Part shown: piece after piece, positions 57,003-64,000 of the stretch
How the letters are laid out: each line of letters opens with the position of its first letter
Position numbering within the stretch: the stretch's first letter is position 1
NCBI GenBank assembly: GCA_902582235.1
Contig: CACHQX010000002.1
Coordinates: forward strand, 1-64,000
Length of the DNA: 64,000 nucleotides
Source of the DNA: an uncultured Pelagibacteraceae bacterium
Lineage (GTDB): Bacteria; Pseudomonadota; Alphaproteobacteria; Pelagibacterales; Pelagibacteraceae
Reading direction: 5' to 3'
Position numbers and translations under genes: made by a program
Notes under the pieces: generated by a model
The model's input: the letters and a program-made list of their open reading frames with translations, nothing else
Told to the model about the DNA's origin: nothing
Database searches by the model: none

Positions 57003-58094
57003 TTACTTCAATGTCGCTGCGTGAGCCATTCCTAGCTTAGCATTTGACATTTGAGCGCCACTCCAGAATGGAACAGCAACATCAGCAAAATCTTTCATTG
57101 AATCGTATACTTTTTTGAAGAACTTGTTTTGTTCCGCATTTTTATTCAATGTAGCTTTTGCAGCTGCCATGTACTCTTTAAAGTAATCTGAAGGTGTATC
57201 TTCTAAAATAACTCCATGCTTTGTAGTTAATTCTTGTAAAGCTTTTCCATTTTCATAGATTCTGTAGCTTAAAGATTTAGCTAATGAAGCATTAGCAGCA
57301 ACTTCAAGAGATTTTTTCTCGTGAGCTGTCATTGCTTTGTAAGTTTTTCCAGTTATATAAAAGTCAGCATTAACTACTACTTGGTGTAATCCTTGTAGGT
57401 AGTAATGTTTTAAAACTTTTTGAAAACCAAATGTTAAATCTGGTTTTGGACAACACCACTCAGCTGCATCGATTGTACCTGCTTCTAAGGCTGGAAGAAT
57501 ATCTCCACCACCCATTGCAACAGATGCTATACCGATATCTTTGTAAGTTTGTCCTGGAATTCCTGGAGGAGTTCTGAATTTATATTTTCTAAAGTCAGCC
57601 ATATCTTTAATTGGTTTTGGAAACCAACCTAAAGCTTCTGGGCCAACTGGTTGAAGCATAAATCCTTTGATGTCTCTTCCCATTTCTTTCCACAATTGAT
57701 CATACAACTCTTTACCACCTCCATATTGGAACCATGATAAAAACGCTAAGTTATCGATACCTACTCCACCACCTGCTACTGGTGAACCAAATAACATAGC
57801 TGCAGGGTGATCACCCGACCAATAGTGTGTCCAAGCAAATCCACAGTCAATTAAACCTTTGTCAACTGCATCTAATGTTTCTTTTACTCCAACAACTGCG
57901 CCTGCTGGCAAAATTTCAAATTTTAGTGAGCCATCAGTAAGAGCTGTTACAGTGTCAGTAAAGTCTTTTAACATTTTAACTTCATCAGCCTTTGTGTTAA
58001 GAACAGTCTGACATTTCAATGTTTTAGCATTAGCATTTGATATAAAACCAAGAACTAAAAATGCCGCAAACATTAATGAAATGATTTTTTTCAT
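57003..58094 (-). CDS. dctP: TRAP transporter periplasmic binding protein DctP (TakP-like)
   Basis: 363 residues with signal peptide 1-23 (NANA|KT). The start is set by AGAGGAAATA immediately before ATG at 58094; a longer open frame upstream reads non-coding leader. The conserved Arg of the carboxylate site is in KFRTPPG, and the AEW motif after GTIDA places it in the TakP/SmoM branch that binds 2-oxo or related organic acids, often as dimers. Two adjacent cysteines (EWCCP) at the motif are unusual. First gene of the TRAP operon, divergent from the GMC dehydrogenase gene. Confidence 0.92.
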   Translation of the reverse strand: MKKIISLMFAAFLVLGFISNANAKTLKCQTVLNTKADEVKMLKDFTDTVTALTDGSLKFEILPAGAVVGVKETLDAVDKGLIDCGFAWTHYWSGDHPAAMLFGSPVAGGGVGIDNLAFLSWFQYGGGKELYDQLWKEMGRDIKGFMLQPVGPEALGWFPKPIKDMADFRKYKFRTPPGIPGQTYKDIGIASVAMGGGDILPALEAGTIDAAEWCCPKPDLTFGFQKVLKHYYLQGLHQVVVNADFYITGKTYKAMTAHEKKSLEVAANASLAKSLSYRIYENGKALQELTTKHGVILEDTPSDYFKEYMAAAKATLNKNAEQNKFFKKVYDSMKDFADVAVPFWSGAQMSNAKLGMAHAATLK

Positions 58095-58236
58095 TATTTC
58101 CTCTCTTAAGTTAAATTTAATAAGCCGTATCCAATCAAAAAAAATGAGGTTATACAAGTTGCATTTGACTATATTGGTAATAAAAAAAGCTTTAATTAAG
58201 TGATAAATACTCAAAAATTTTGTTATAAAACTCAAA

Positions 58237-59832
58237 ATGGAAAAATTTGATTTTATTATAATTGGTGCTGGTTCTGCAGGATGTGTCTTAGCAAATCGAA
58301 TAATCAAAACAGGAAAATATAAAGTTTTGTTAATTGAGGCAGGGGGTAAAGATAACTACCCCTGGATACATATACCAGTGGGTTATTACAAAACCATGCA
58401 CAATCCTAAAACAGATTGGTGTTTTAAAACTGAGCCTGATGAGACTATGGAAAATGTTTCAATTCCTTATCCAAGAGGAAAAACATTAGGAGGGAGCTCC
58501 TCGATCAATGGACTTTTGTATATTAGGGGTCAAGAACAGGATTATGATTTATGGCGGCAACTTGGAAACGTTGGTTGGGCTTGGAAAGATGTACTACCTT
58601 ATTTTATTAAAGCTGAAGACCAAGAGAGAGGTAAAGATCAATTTCATGGTGTCGGAGGGCCATTAGCTGTATCAGATCAAAGAATTAAATTAGATATTTT
58701 AGATGTTTTTATGAATGCAGCTGAGGAAGTCGGTATTCCAAAGGTAAATGATTTTAATAAAGGAGATAATTTTGGATGTGGTTATTTTCAGGTAACTGAG
58801 AGGAATGGATTAAGATGCAGCACTGCAGTTGGATATCTAAATCCTATCAAAAAAAATAAAAACTTAAAAATCGAAACAAACTGTCATGTTAAAAAAATTA
58901 ATTTCGATGGAAATAACGCAGAGAGCGTTACTTACTCAAAAGGAAATGAAACTTTTACTGTTAGAGCTGAGAAGGAAATTTTACTATGCGCGGGATCAAT
59001 TGGAAGCCCTCATATACTTCAAACATCAGGTGTTGGAGAAGCTTCAAAAATAAAGGATTTGGGAATTAATATTGTCAAAGATCTTAAAGGTGTTGGTAAA
59101 AACCTTCAAGACCACCTGATGTTCAGGCCAGTTTATAAAGTTAAAAATATAAAAACTTTAAACAAGAAAATTAATAGTGTGTTTGGTAAGCTGTTAATTG
59201 GACTTGAGTATGTATTTAAAAGAAGAGGCCCAATGACTATGGGTGCAAGTCAACTTTGTGGTTTTGCTAAAAGTGATCCAAGCAGAGATACACCAAATTT
59301 ACAATTTCATATTCAACCAATTAGTACTGACAAATTGGGAGGTGCAAACCTTCATGATTTCCATGCTTTCACTCCAACTGTTGCAAACATTAGACCAACG
59401 AGTAGAGGTGAAATAACTATTAGTAGTAACGATACAAAGGTTAACCCAAAAATTAAGATGAATTATTTATCAACTGATGAGGATAGAAAAGTTGCAGCTG
59501 ATGGAATAAAATTGATCAGGAAAATTGTTATGGAAACAAATGAATTTAAAAAATATGAACCTGAGGAATTTAGGCCTGGTTCTCATATGAATGACAAAGA
59601 AGAGATAGTTAAAGCTTGTAGTCATTATGCCCAGACTATTTTTCATCCAGTTGGCACTTGTAAGATGGGAAATGATGACTCAGCTGTGGTTTCTGATAAA
59701 CTAAAAGTTCATGGCCTTAATAAACTAAGAGTAATTGATGCCTCTATTATGCCAAATATAACTTCTGGGAATACTAATGCACCTACTATTATGATTGCTG
59801 AAAAGGGTGCAGATATGATATTGAACCCATAA
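58237..59832 (+). CDS. GMC family FAD-dependent dehydrogenase (choline dehydrogenase-like)
   Basis: 531 residues. FAD-binding GAGSAG at residues 10-15, GGSSSINGLLYIRGQ, GSIGSPHILQTSGVG, and the C-terminal active-site region HPVGTCKMG with SGNTNAPTIMIAEK. The fold oxidises primary or secondary alcohols; choline, polyethylene glycol and other alcohols are all within the family, so BetA is not assigned. Divergent from dctP with a shared 142-base control region, and first of a six-gene operon. Likely acts on whatever the neighbouring transporters bring in. Confidence 0.9.
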   Translation: MEKFDFIIIGAGSAGCVLANRIIKTGKYKVLLIEAGGKDNYPWIHIPVGYYKTMHNPKTDWCFKTEPDETMENVSIPYPRGKTLGGSSSINGLLYIRGQEQDYDLWRQLGNVGWAWKDVLPYFIKAEDQERGKDQFHGVGGPLAVSDQRIKLDILDVFMNAAEEVGIPKVNDFNKGDNFGCGYFQVTERNGLRCSTAVGYLNPIKKNKNLKIETNCHVKKINFDGNNAESVTYSKGNETFTVRAEKEILLCAGSIGSPHILQTSGVGEASKIKDLGINIVKDLKGVGKNLQDHLMFRPVYKVKNIKTLNKKINSVFGKLLIGLEYVFKRRGPMTMGASQLCGFAKSDPSRDTPNLQFHIQPISTDKLGGANLHDFHAFTPTVANIRPTSRGEITISSNDTKVNPKIKMNYLSTDEDRKVAADGIKLIRKIVMETNEFKKYEPEEFRPGSHMNDKEEIVKACSHYAQTIFHPVGTCKMGNDDSAVVSDKLKVHGLNKLRVIDASIMPNITSGNTNAPTIMIAEKGADMILNP

Positions 59833-60411
59833 ATGTTATCAGAACAAATTTTAATTTTTTTTCAAATAATTTTCATTGATTTAGTTCTCGCAGGGGACAA
59901 TGCAATTATTATTGGGATGGTTGCTTCACAATTTCCACCTGAACAAAGAAAAAAAATAATTTTTTGGGGTATAGGTGCAGCTGTAGTTTTAAGAATTCTA
60001 TTTACACTTATCACAGCATATTTATTGCAAATTTCAGGACTTAGATTAATTGGTGGTATTTTACTATTATATATTTGTTATAAACTTTATGTTGATGTCG
60101 TTAAACAACAATCTAAAGAAGATAATATTAAAATTGATAATTCCTCTTTTTTAAAAGCTATTACAACAGTAATTCTTGCAGACATAACTATGAGTTTAGA
60201 CAATGTTTTGGGAGTTGCAGGAGCTGCGAGAGATCATTACTACTTATTAGTGTTTGGTCTTGCTCTATCAATAATATTAATGGCGACGGCTGCAACATTA
60301 ATCTCAGGATGGATTAAAAAATATAAATGGATTGCCTGGGTGGGTTTACTAGCAGTTCTAATAGTTGCAATAGAATTGATTTATACAGATATAAAAGTAC
60401 TATTATTATAA
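59833..60411 (+). CDS. TerC family integral membrane protein, YjbE type
   Basis: 192 residues, about 6-7 helices. The two internal repeats carry the acidic motifs DLVLAGDNAI and DITMSLDNV that define the TerC/YjbE family, linked to metal (manganese) export or metalation of exported proteins in other bacteria. Its ATG follows the GMC stop with no gap, and its stop touches the next SDR gene. Role in this operon unclear. Confidence 0.85.
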   Translation: MLSEQILIFFQIIFIDLVLAGDNAIIIGMVASQFPPEQRKKIIFWGIGAAVVLRILFTLITAYLLQISGLRLIGGILLLYICYKLYVDVVKQQSKEDNIKIDNSSFLKAITTVILADITMSLDNVLGVAGAARDHYYLLVFGLALSIILMATAATLISGWIKKYKWIAWVGLLAVLIVAIELIYTDIKVLLL

Positions 60412-61179
60412 ATGTTTCTTAAAAAACAAAATCTTAGAAATAAAATTGCTCTTGTAACAGGGGCAGGAAAAGGTATTGGGAAAGCTTGTGCGATAGCTTT
60501 AGCTGAAGCCGGTGCTAGTTTAATCATTATAAGTAGAACAAAAAAAGACTTGGATCAAGTTTCAAAAATTGTTAAAAAATTTAGATCAAAGTGTAAATCT
60601 TACGTTTGTGACGTTACAAAATATTCTGAAATTAAATCAGTTATAAATTCTCAAAAAAGAATAGATATTTTAGTAAATAATGCCGGGACAAATATTCCAG
60701 AACATTTTACAAAAGTAAAAAGAAATGACATGGAATATGTCGTAAAGATTAATACAATGGCAACTTTTAATATTGCTCAATTATGCTCTTTAAAAATGAT
60801 CGAGTTAAAAAATAGAAAAAAAGTTGGAGGTGTAATTATTAATATGTCTTCGCAAATGGGTCACGTCGGTGGACCGATTAGAAGTGTCTATAACATGACT
60901 AAATTTGGTTTTGAGGGACTTACAAAAGGAATGTCTATAGATCTTGCTAAATACAATATAAGAGTAAATACCGTATGTCCTACTTTTGTTGTTACTCCAA
61001 TGACAAGTAAATTTTTAAAAGACAAAAAATTTATGAGGGAAGTTCTAGGGAATATTCCACTAGGAAGATTTGCTGAACTCTCTGATGTTGCGAGTGCTGT
61101 CGTATTTCTTGCCTCTGATCAGGCATCAATGATTACTGGCACTTCTTTATTGGTTGATGGTGGATGGACTTCAAAATAA
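60412..61179 (+). CDS. SDR family oxidoreductase
   Basis: 255 residues. Cofactor loop TGAGKGIG (about 16-23), NNAG (89-92), catalytic Ser147, Tyr160 and Lys164 in SVYNMTK. The basic residue after β2 (SRTKKD) suggests NADP(H). C-terminal GTSLLVDGGWTSK is usual. Related to 3-oxoacyl-ACP reductase/gluconate 5-dehydrogenase types. Cotranscribed with the GMC gene, it may catalyse a later oxidoreduction of the same substrate. Confidence 0.85.
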   Translation: MFLKKQNLRNKIALVTGAGKGIGKACAIALAEAGASLIIISRTKKDLDQVSKIVKKFRSKCKSYVCDVTKYSEIKSVINSQKRIDILVNNAGTNIPEHFTKVKRNDMEYVVKINTMATFNIAQLCSLKMIELKNRKKVGGVIINMSSQMGHVGGPIRSVYNMTKFGFEGLTKGMSIDLAKYNIRVNTVCPTFVVTPMTSKFLKDKKFMREVLGNIPLGRFAELSDVASAVVFLASDQASMITGTSLLVDGGWTSK

Positions 61180-61964
61180 TTAGAATTATAATAATTTTTT
61201 TACTAATTCAATTTAATAGCCAAGCAATTGAATTTGAGGGAAAGTTCATTCAAGGACACTTTATATTAGGTAAAACTGATCCTGATGCTAAAATACAAAT
61301 AGATAAAAAAAGCGTTAGAGTTTCAAAAGATGGTTTTTTTGCATTTGGCCTTGGAAGAGACAGAAAAAACGATGTTATCATAACAGAAACTCTTAATGGA
61401 GTTAAAAATCAATTTGTTAAGAAAGTTTTAAAGAGAGAATATAAAATACAAAGAATAGATGGTTTACCTGAAAAAAAGGTAACACCACCCAAAGAAGTTT
61501 ATGACAGAATTAGAAAAGAAAATAAACTTATTGGAAAAGCAAGGGCTGTTGATACCGATCTAATATATTTTAAAGATAAATTTATAACTCCAGTTGATGA
61601 TGCGATCATAACAGGCGTTTACGGTAGTCAAAGAATTTTGAATGGAAAACCAAGGTGGCCACATTACGGTTTAGATTATGCCCAAAAAACTGGTACTCCA
61701 ATAAAAGCTATGTTGAGTGGAGTAGTTACCCTTGCTGAAAAAGATCTCTATTATACTGGGGCTACATTGATTTTTGATCATGGCCATGGAATTTCAACTT
61801 TATACATGCATATGAATGAAATTTTTGTTGAAATGGGGCAAGAGGTTAAAAAAGGAGATATAATTGGCACTGTTGGGAAATCTGGTCGCGCTACTGGACC
61901 TCATTTAGATGTTAGGTTAAATTGGTTTGATGTTAAATTGGATCCCGGAAGTGTATTAAATTAA
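61164..61964 (+). CDS. M23 family metallopeptidase, variant metal site
   Basis: 266 residues with an N-terminal signal peptide/anchor (about 1-21, ending SQA). A β-rich linker domain precedes a LytM domain (about 140-262). Zinc ligands His167 and Asp171 (HYGLDY) are present, but the closing HxH reads His247-Leu-Asp249 (GPHLDV), so the third ligand is Asp instead of His. It could be an active peptidoglycan endopeptidase with an Asp ligand or a regulator like EnvC. Overlaps the SDR gene by 16 bases. Confidence 0.85.
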   Translation: MDFKIIRIIIIFLLIQFNSQAIEFEGKFIQGHFILGKTDPDAKIQIDKKSVRVSKDGFFAFGLGRDRKNDVIITETLNGVKNQFVKKVLKREYKIQRIDGLPEKKVTPPKEVYDRIRKENKLIGKARAVDTDLIYFKDKFITPVDDAIITGVYGSQRILNGKPRWPHYGLDYAQKTGTPIKAMLSGVVTLAEKDLYYTGATLIFDHGHGISTLYMHMNEIFVEMGQEVKKGDIIGTVGKSGRATGPHLDVRLNWFDVKLDPGSVLN

Positions 61965-62737
61965 TGAAAAAAGAAATTGAAAAAATTGCAGATAAGCTTG
62001 TTTATGCGTATAAAAAAAATAAACTTATAAATCCAATACCAATTAAGTTTACAAAAAATATTCAAAATGCCACAAAACTTAGAAAGCTCTGTGAGTCTAA
62101 AATAAATACCAAAGTTGTAGGTTTTAAAGCCGGTGGTACTGGCTTGCCCGTATTAAAAAAATTAAAAGAAAAAGAACCTTTTTACTCAGCAATATTTAAA
62201 AATAATATTTTAAAAAGTGGTAAAAGTGTAAAAATTAATCAATCTACTTTAGGAATAGAAGTTGAGGTTGGATATCTTATCAATAAAAATTTTTTTGAAT
62301 ACAAGGGAATAATTACGATGAAAAATGTGAATAAATTTATTACTCATATGATGCCTTGTATTGAAATTGTCGGTTACAGACAAAAAAAACAAGGGATAAA
62401 GTTTTTAGGTGATTTGGCAAGTGATTTTGGTGCGAATATAAAGTTTCTAATCGGCCCAAAAAAGAAATTCAAAAAGGTAAACATAGGAAATCTAAAATGT
62501 AATATTAAAAACGTTAAAACAGGTAATGTTGTCAATGGAAATACAAATTCTGTTTATGTAAATCCACTTAATTCTCTTAGATTTGTTTTGCAAAAAATGA
62601 GAAATGATAAGATAAAATTAAATTCTAATTTCTATGTATTTACAGGATCAGCAGTAGGTGTTGTTCCACTAAAAAATAAGGGTAATTACATAGCAAAAAT
62701 TGATAGGATTGGAACTGTAAAATCAATAATCCGATAA
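61964..62737 (+). CDS. 2-keto-4-pentenoate hydratase-like (FAH superfamily) protein
   Basis: 257 residues. VVGFKAGGTG, TLGIEVEVGYLINKN (metal-binding glutamates), MMPCIEIVGYR and FTGSAVGVVPLK fit the MhpD-type hydratases and decarboxylases of the fumarylacetoacetase fold, which hydrate 2-hydroxydienoates in ring-cleavage pathways. No dioxygenase or hydrolase of such a pathway is adjacent, so an aromatic-degradation role is unproven. It shares one base with both neighbours. Confidence 0.8.
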   Translation: MKKEIEKIADKLVYAYKKNKLINPIPIKFTKNIQNATKLRKLCESKINTKVVGFKAGGTGLPVLKKLKEKEPFYSAIFKNNILKSGKSVKINQSTLGIEVEVGYLINKNFFEYKGIITMKNVNKFITHMMPCIEIVGYRQKKQGIKFLGDLASDFGANIKFLIGPKKKFKKVNIGNLKCNIKNVKTGNVVNGNTNSVYVNPLNSLRFVLQKMRNDKIKLNSNFYVFTGSAVGVVPLKNKGNYIAKIDRIGTVKSIIR

Positions 62738-62877
62738 TGTTTCAAATTAAAAAATTTCTTAAAAACAGTAAAGTAGGAAGATATATAATCGCTGGAAGTT
62801 TTTTTTTCTTTTTTATTAAAGGACTAATTTGGTTGATTATTATTGCAATGACGTGGTTAGGTGTTGGAAAACTGTAA
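62737..62877 (+). CDS. Small membrane protein, 46 residues
   Basis: Starts inside the hydratase stop (TAATG). Basic N-terminus (FQIKKFLKNSKVGRY) followed by one or two closely packed hydrophobic segments (IIAG … FIKGLIWLIIIAMTW). Ends 3 bases before the convergent monooxygenase gene. The pattern suits a single-pass inner-membrane peptide; family not identified. Confidence 0.6.
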   Translation: MFQIKKFLKNSKVGRYIIAGSFFFFFIKGLIWLIIIAMTWLGVGKL

Positions 62878-62880
62878 AAA

Positions 62881-63183
62881 CTAAATAACTACCTCAAAAC
62901 CTTCAAAATTCGGGTGACCTAAATACAATCCTTTATGCTGACCGGAATTTTTATGAGCTAATCTAAAAGCCTCAGACTTAGTCCAATTAACAAAATCATT
63001 TTTTGAGTTCCAAATGCTATGAGATGCATACAAAGTATGCTCATCATTTGAGTCGCCCTTAACTAAATGAAATTCTTTAAACCCAGGGACACCTATTAAA
63101 TAAGTATCTCTATTTTTCCAAATATCTTCAAATTCTTTTTCTTTACCGAGGATAATTTTAAAACGATTCATTGCTATAAACAT
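62881..63183 (-). CDS. Antibiotic biosynthesis monooxygenase (ABM)/HmoA-like protein
   Basis: 100 residues, ferredoxin-like αβ fold. The N-terminal FIAMNRFKI strand, KEKEFEDIWKNR, PGFKEFHLV and YASHSIWNSKNDFVNW fit the IsdG/HmoA-like ABM group, some of which degrade haem while others are cofactor-free oxygenases. The sequence alone does not decide. Stands alone, transcribed away from the small secreted protein gene. Confidence 0.75.
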   Translation of the reverse strand: MFIAMNRFKIILGKEKEFEDIWKNRDTYLIGVPGFKEFHLVKGDSNDEHTLYASHSIWNSKNDFVNWTKSEAFRLAHKNSGQHKGLYLGHPNFEGFEVVI

Positions 63184-63292
63184 ACTAGAATATATTAATT
63201 CTATCTTAAGTTTAAAAGTTAAAATGGTGTGACACTCTGATGCTTAAATAAAAAATCAAAGTACATATATATATTTTAACGAAAGGACAATA

Positions 63293-63499
63293 ATGAAAAA
63301 ATTAGGTTTAATTTTATCGTTTATACTATTTACAAGTTCTGCATTCGCGGGTTCTTGCCCGATGATGGCAAAAAGTGTTGATGCGAAAATTGCTGAAGCT
63401 CAAAAACTTAGGGATGCTGGTATGAAAGCTCATGACAGTGGTGATCATGCTAAGTCTGAGGAATTACTTGGCAAAGTATTAGAAATGTTCAAAGGATAA
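63293..63499 (+). CDS. Small secreted Cys/Met/His-containing protein
   Basis: 68 residues: signal peptide 1-19 (SSAFA|GS), mature 49-residue helix-rich domain beginning SCPMMAK with two histidines later (KAHDSGDHAKS). A strong Shine-Dalgarno (GAAAGGACAATA then ATG) and an immediate terminator suggest a well-expressed monocistronic gene. I recall similar small helical periplasmic proteins in other marine proteobacteria, but no function. Confidence 0.75.
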   Translation: MKKLGLILSFILFTSSAFAGSCPMMAKSVDAKIAEAQKLRDAGMKAHDSGDHAKSEELLGKVLEMFKG

Positions 63500-63518
63500 A
63501 TACAATTATTGGGGGGTT

Positions 63519-63570
63519 GGGGCACCTAGCAACAGAACGCCCCTTCTCATTTTTTTTTCTTTTTTTCTCT
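63519..63570 (+). terminator. Intrinsic terminator of the small secreted protein gene
   Basis: GGGGC (63519-63523) pairs with GCCCC (63539-63543) around a 15-base loop, followed by a long T-rich tract. It is 20 bases after the stop codon. The T tract falls within the tiny minus-strand basic ORF. Confidence 0.8.
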
Positions 63571-63660
63571 TCTAATTTTTCTCTTCTCTTTAAAAGATAA
63601 CTTGGGTTTTTTCATTACACTTGAATCTTTGAAAGATTTTCCACTATACCTTTTTGACAT
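63547..63660 (-). CDS. Possible 37-residue very basic protein
   Basis: Frame MSKRYSGKSFKDSS… ending in RREKKKKK. It starts 3 bases after the stop of the glycosyltransferase gene on the same strand, so coupling is plausible. More than a third of the residues are Lys or Arg, suggesting nucleic-acid or ribosome binding. The Lys codons coincide with the T-rich tail of the opposite-strand terminator, so part of the frame may be a by-product of that tract; the non-repetitive first 25 residues argue for coding. Confidence 0.4.
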   Translation of the reverse strand: MSKRYSGKSFKDSSVMKKPKLSFKEKRKIRREKKKKK

Positions 63661-63663
63661 AGT

Positions 63664-64000
63664 CTAATAAAATATTTTAAATATTATTGTTTTTAAAAAA
63701 AACCTTACAGCATAAATTAAATGGACAGAAGATCTTTCTGTTCCATAAAATGTTTTAATTGGTATTTCTTTAATCTTTTTTTTCTCTGATACAAGTTTGA
63801 GTCTTAAGTCAATATCAAAACAAAAATTATTGTCCAAATTTTTAAAAGTTTTTTTATCAATCAATTTTAAATTGTATGCCCAATAACCAGTATGACAATC
63901 TGTAAAGCTGGTTCCGTATAGTGAATTGAATATCCAAGTTAAAAAAATATTACCAATAAACTTATAAAATGGCATTTTTCCAATAAGAGCATTCATCTTT
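63664..64000 (-). CDS. Glycosyltransferase family 2 (dolichol-phosphate-mannose-synthase type), C-terminal part
   Basis: The frame runs off the window edge, so the N-terminal nucleotide-sugar domain is missing and the ATG at 63996 is internal. GTSFTDCHTGYWAY and the acidic NNFCFDIDLRLKL match the C-terminal half of GT2 enzymes that use lipid- or nucleotide-linked sugars, and FYGTERSSVHLIYAVRFF suggests a membrane-proximal helix at the end. Acceptor unknown; probably surface polysaccharide or lipid-linked sugar transfer. Confidence 0.75.
   Translation of the reverse strand, partial: KMNALIGKMPFYKFIGNIFLTWIFNSLYGTSFTDCHTGYWAYNLKLIDKKTFKNLDNNFCFDIDLRLKLVSEKKKIKEIPIKTFYGTERSSVHLIYAVRFFLKTIIFKIFY

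Noticed and set aside
58095-58307. 71-residue N-terminal extension of DctP
   Set aside because: It would run through the divergent promoter region and into the GMC gene; the ATG at 58094 has a Shine-Dalgarno and a signal peptide right after it.
61964-62737. Hydratase gene as evidence of an aromatic ring-cleavage pathway
   Set aside because: No extradiol dioxygenase, hydrolase or aldolase gene of such a pathway lies nearby, and FAH-fold proteins have many other substrates.
1-64000. CRISPR arrays, insertion sequences, prophage or toxin-antitoxin genes
   Set aside because: No regularly spaced repeats, transposase, integrase, phage structural gene or recognisable toxin-antitoxin pair was seen on either strand.

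Overview
The window is a chromosomal segment of a streamlined, AT-rich marine alphaproteobacterium, almost certainly SAR11 (Pelagibacterales). I base this on four things: very high A+T with lysine/asparagine/isoleucine-rich proteins; almost no intergenic DNA, with many 1-4 base start/stop overlaps; alphaproteobacterial gene orders (trpEGDC-lexA-gltX; rpsB-tsf-frr-uppS-cdsA-dxr-bamA-lpx; nuoA-N-birA-coaX-rnj-proS-lolCD-dnaE; tig-clpP-clpX-lon); and TRAP-type uptake genes next to a GMC dehydrogenase. No IS element, prophage, CRISPR array or rRNA operon is visible.

Layout. 0-6 kb, plus strand: trpE (5' end outside the window), trpG, trpD, trpC, then lexA behind a LexA operator, then gltX. 6-17.6 kb, minus strand: a 13-gene run rpsB-tsf-frr-uppS-cdsA-dxr-bamA-ompH-fabZ-lpxD-lpxA-lpxI-lpxB joining translation, isoprenoid, phospholipid, outer-membrane and lipid A synthesis. 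pyrH and rseP, which usually sit in this cluster, are missing from it. 17.7-41.3 kb, minus strand: a 22-gene run from nuoA to dnaE with no internal gap above 6 bases, encoding all 14 complex I subunits, a short biotin ligase, pantothenate kinase, RNase J, a DUF1467 protein, ProRS, LolC, LolD and the replicative polymerase. Two tRNAs (Val, Asp) with a good promoter lie just upstream. 41.7-43.6 kb: a divergent pair, a PhyH-like dioxygenase and a SAM methyltransferase, which looks accessory. 43.6-49.6 kb, minus strand: tRNA-Leu, tig, clpP, clpX and lon, the protein-quality-control block.

49.6-64 kb is the most variable part. It holds small Fe-S, membrane and lipoprotein genes, a periplasmic histidine phosphatase, a type-5 uracil-DNA glycosylase, a YbgC thioesterase, and two divergent operons. 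The minus operon is dctP-dctQ-dctM, an NCS1 permease and an SDR dehydrogenase. The plus operon is a GMC dehydrogenase, a TerC/YjbE protein, an SDR, an M23 peptidase, a FAH-fold hydratase and a small membrane protein. I infer an uptake-and-oxidation module for an organic substrate I cannot name. A small secreted protein with its own strong terminator, a tiny basic ORF and the 3' part of a glycosyltransferase close the window.

I found no convincing wholly new system. The items most worth a second look are the two-transporter operon, the PhyH/methyltransferase pair, the tRNA-Leu/tig junction, the rpsB leader, the missing cluster genes, and four proteins shorter than 60 residues.
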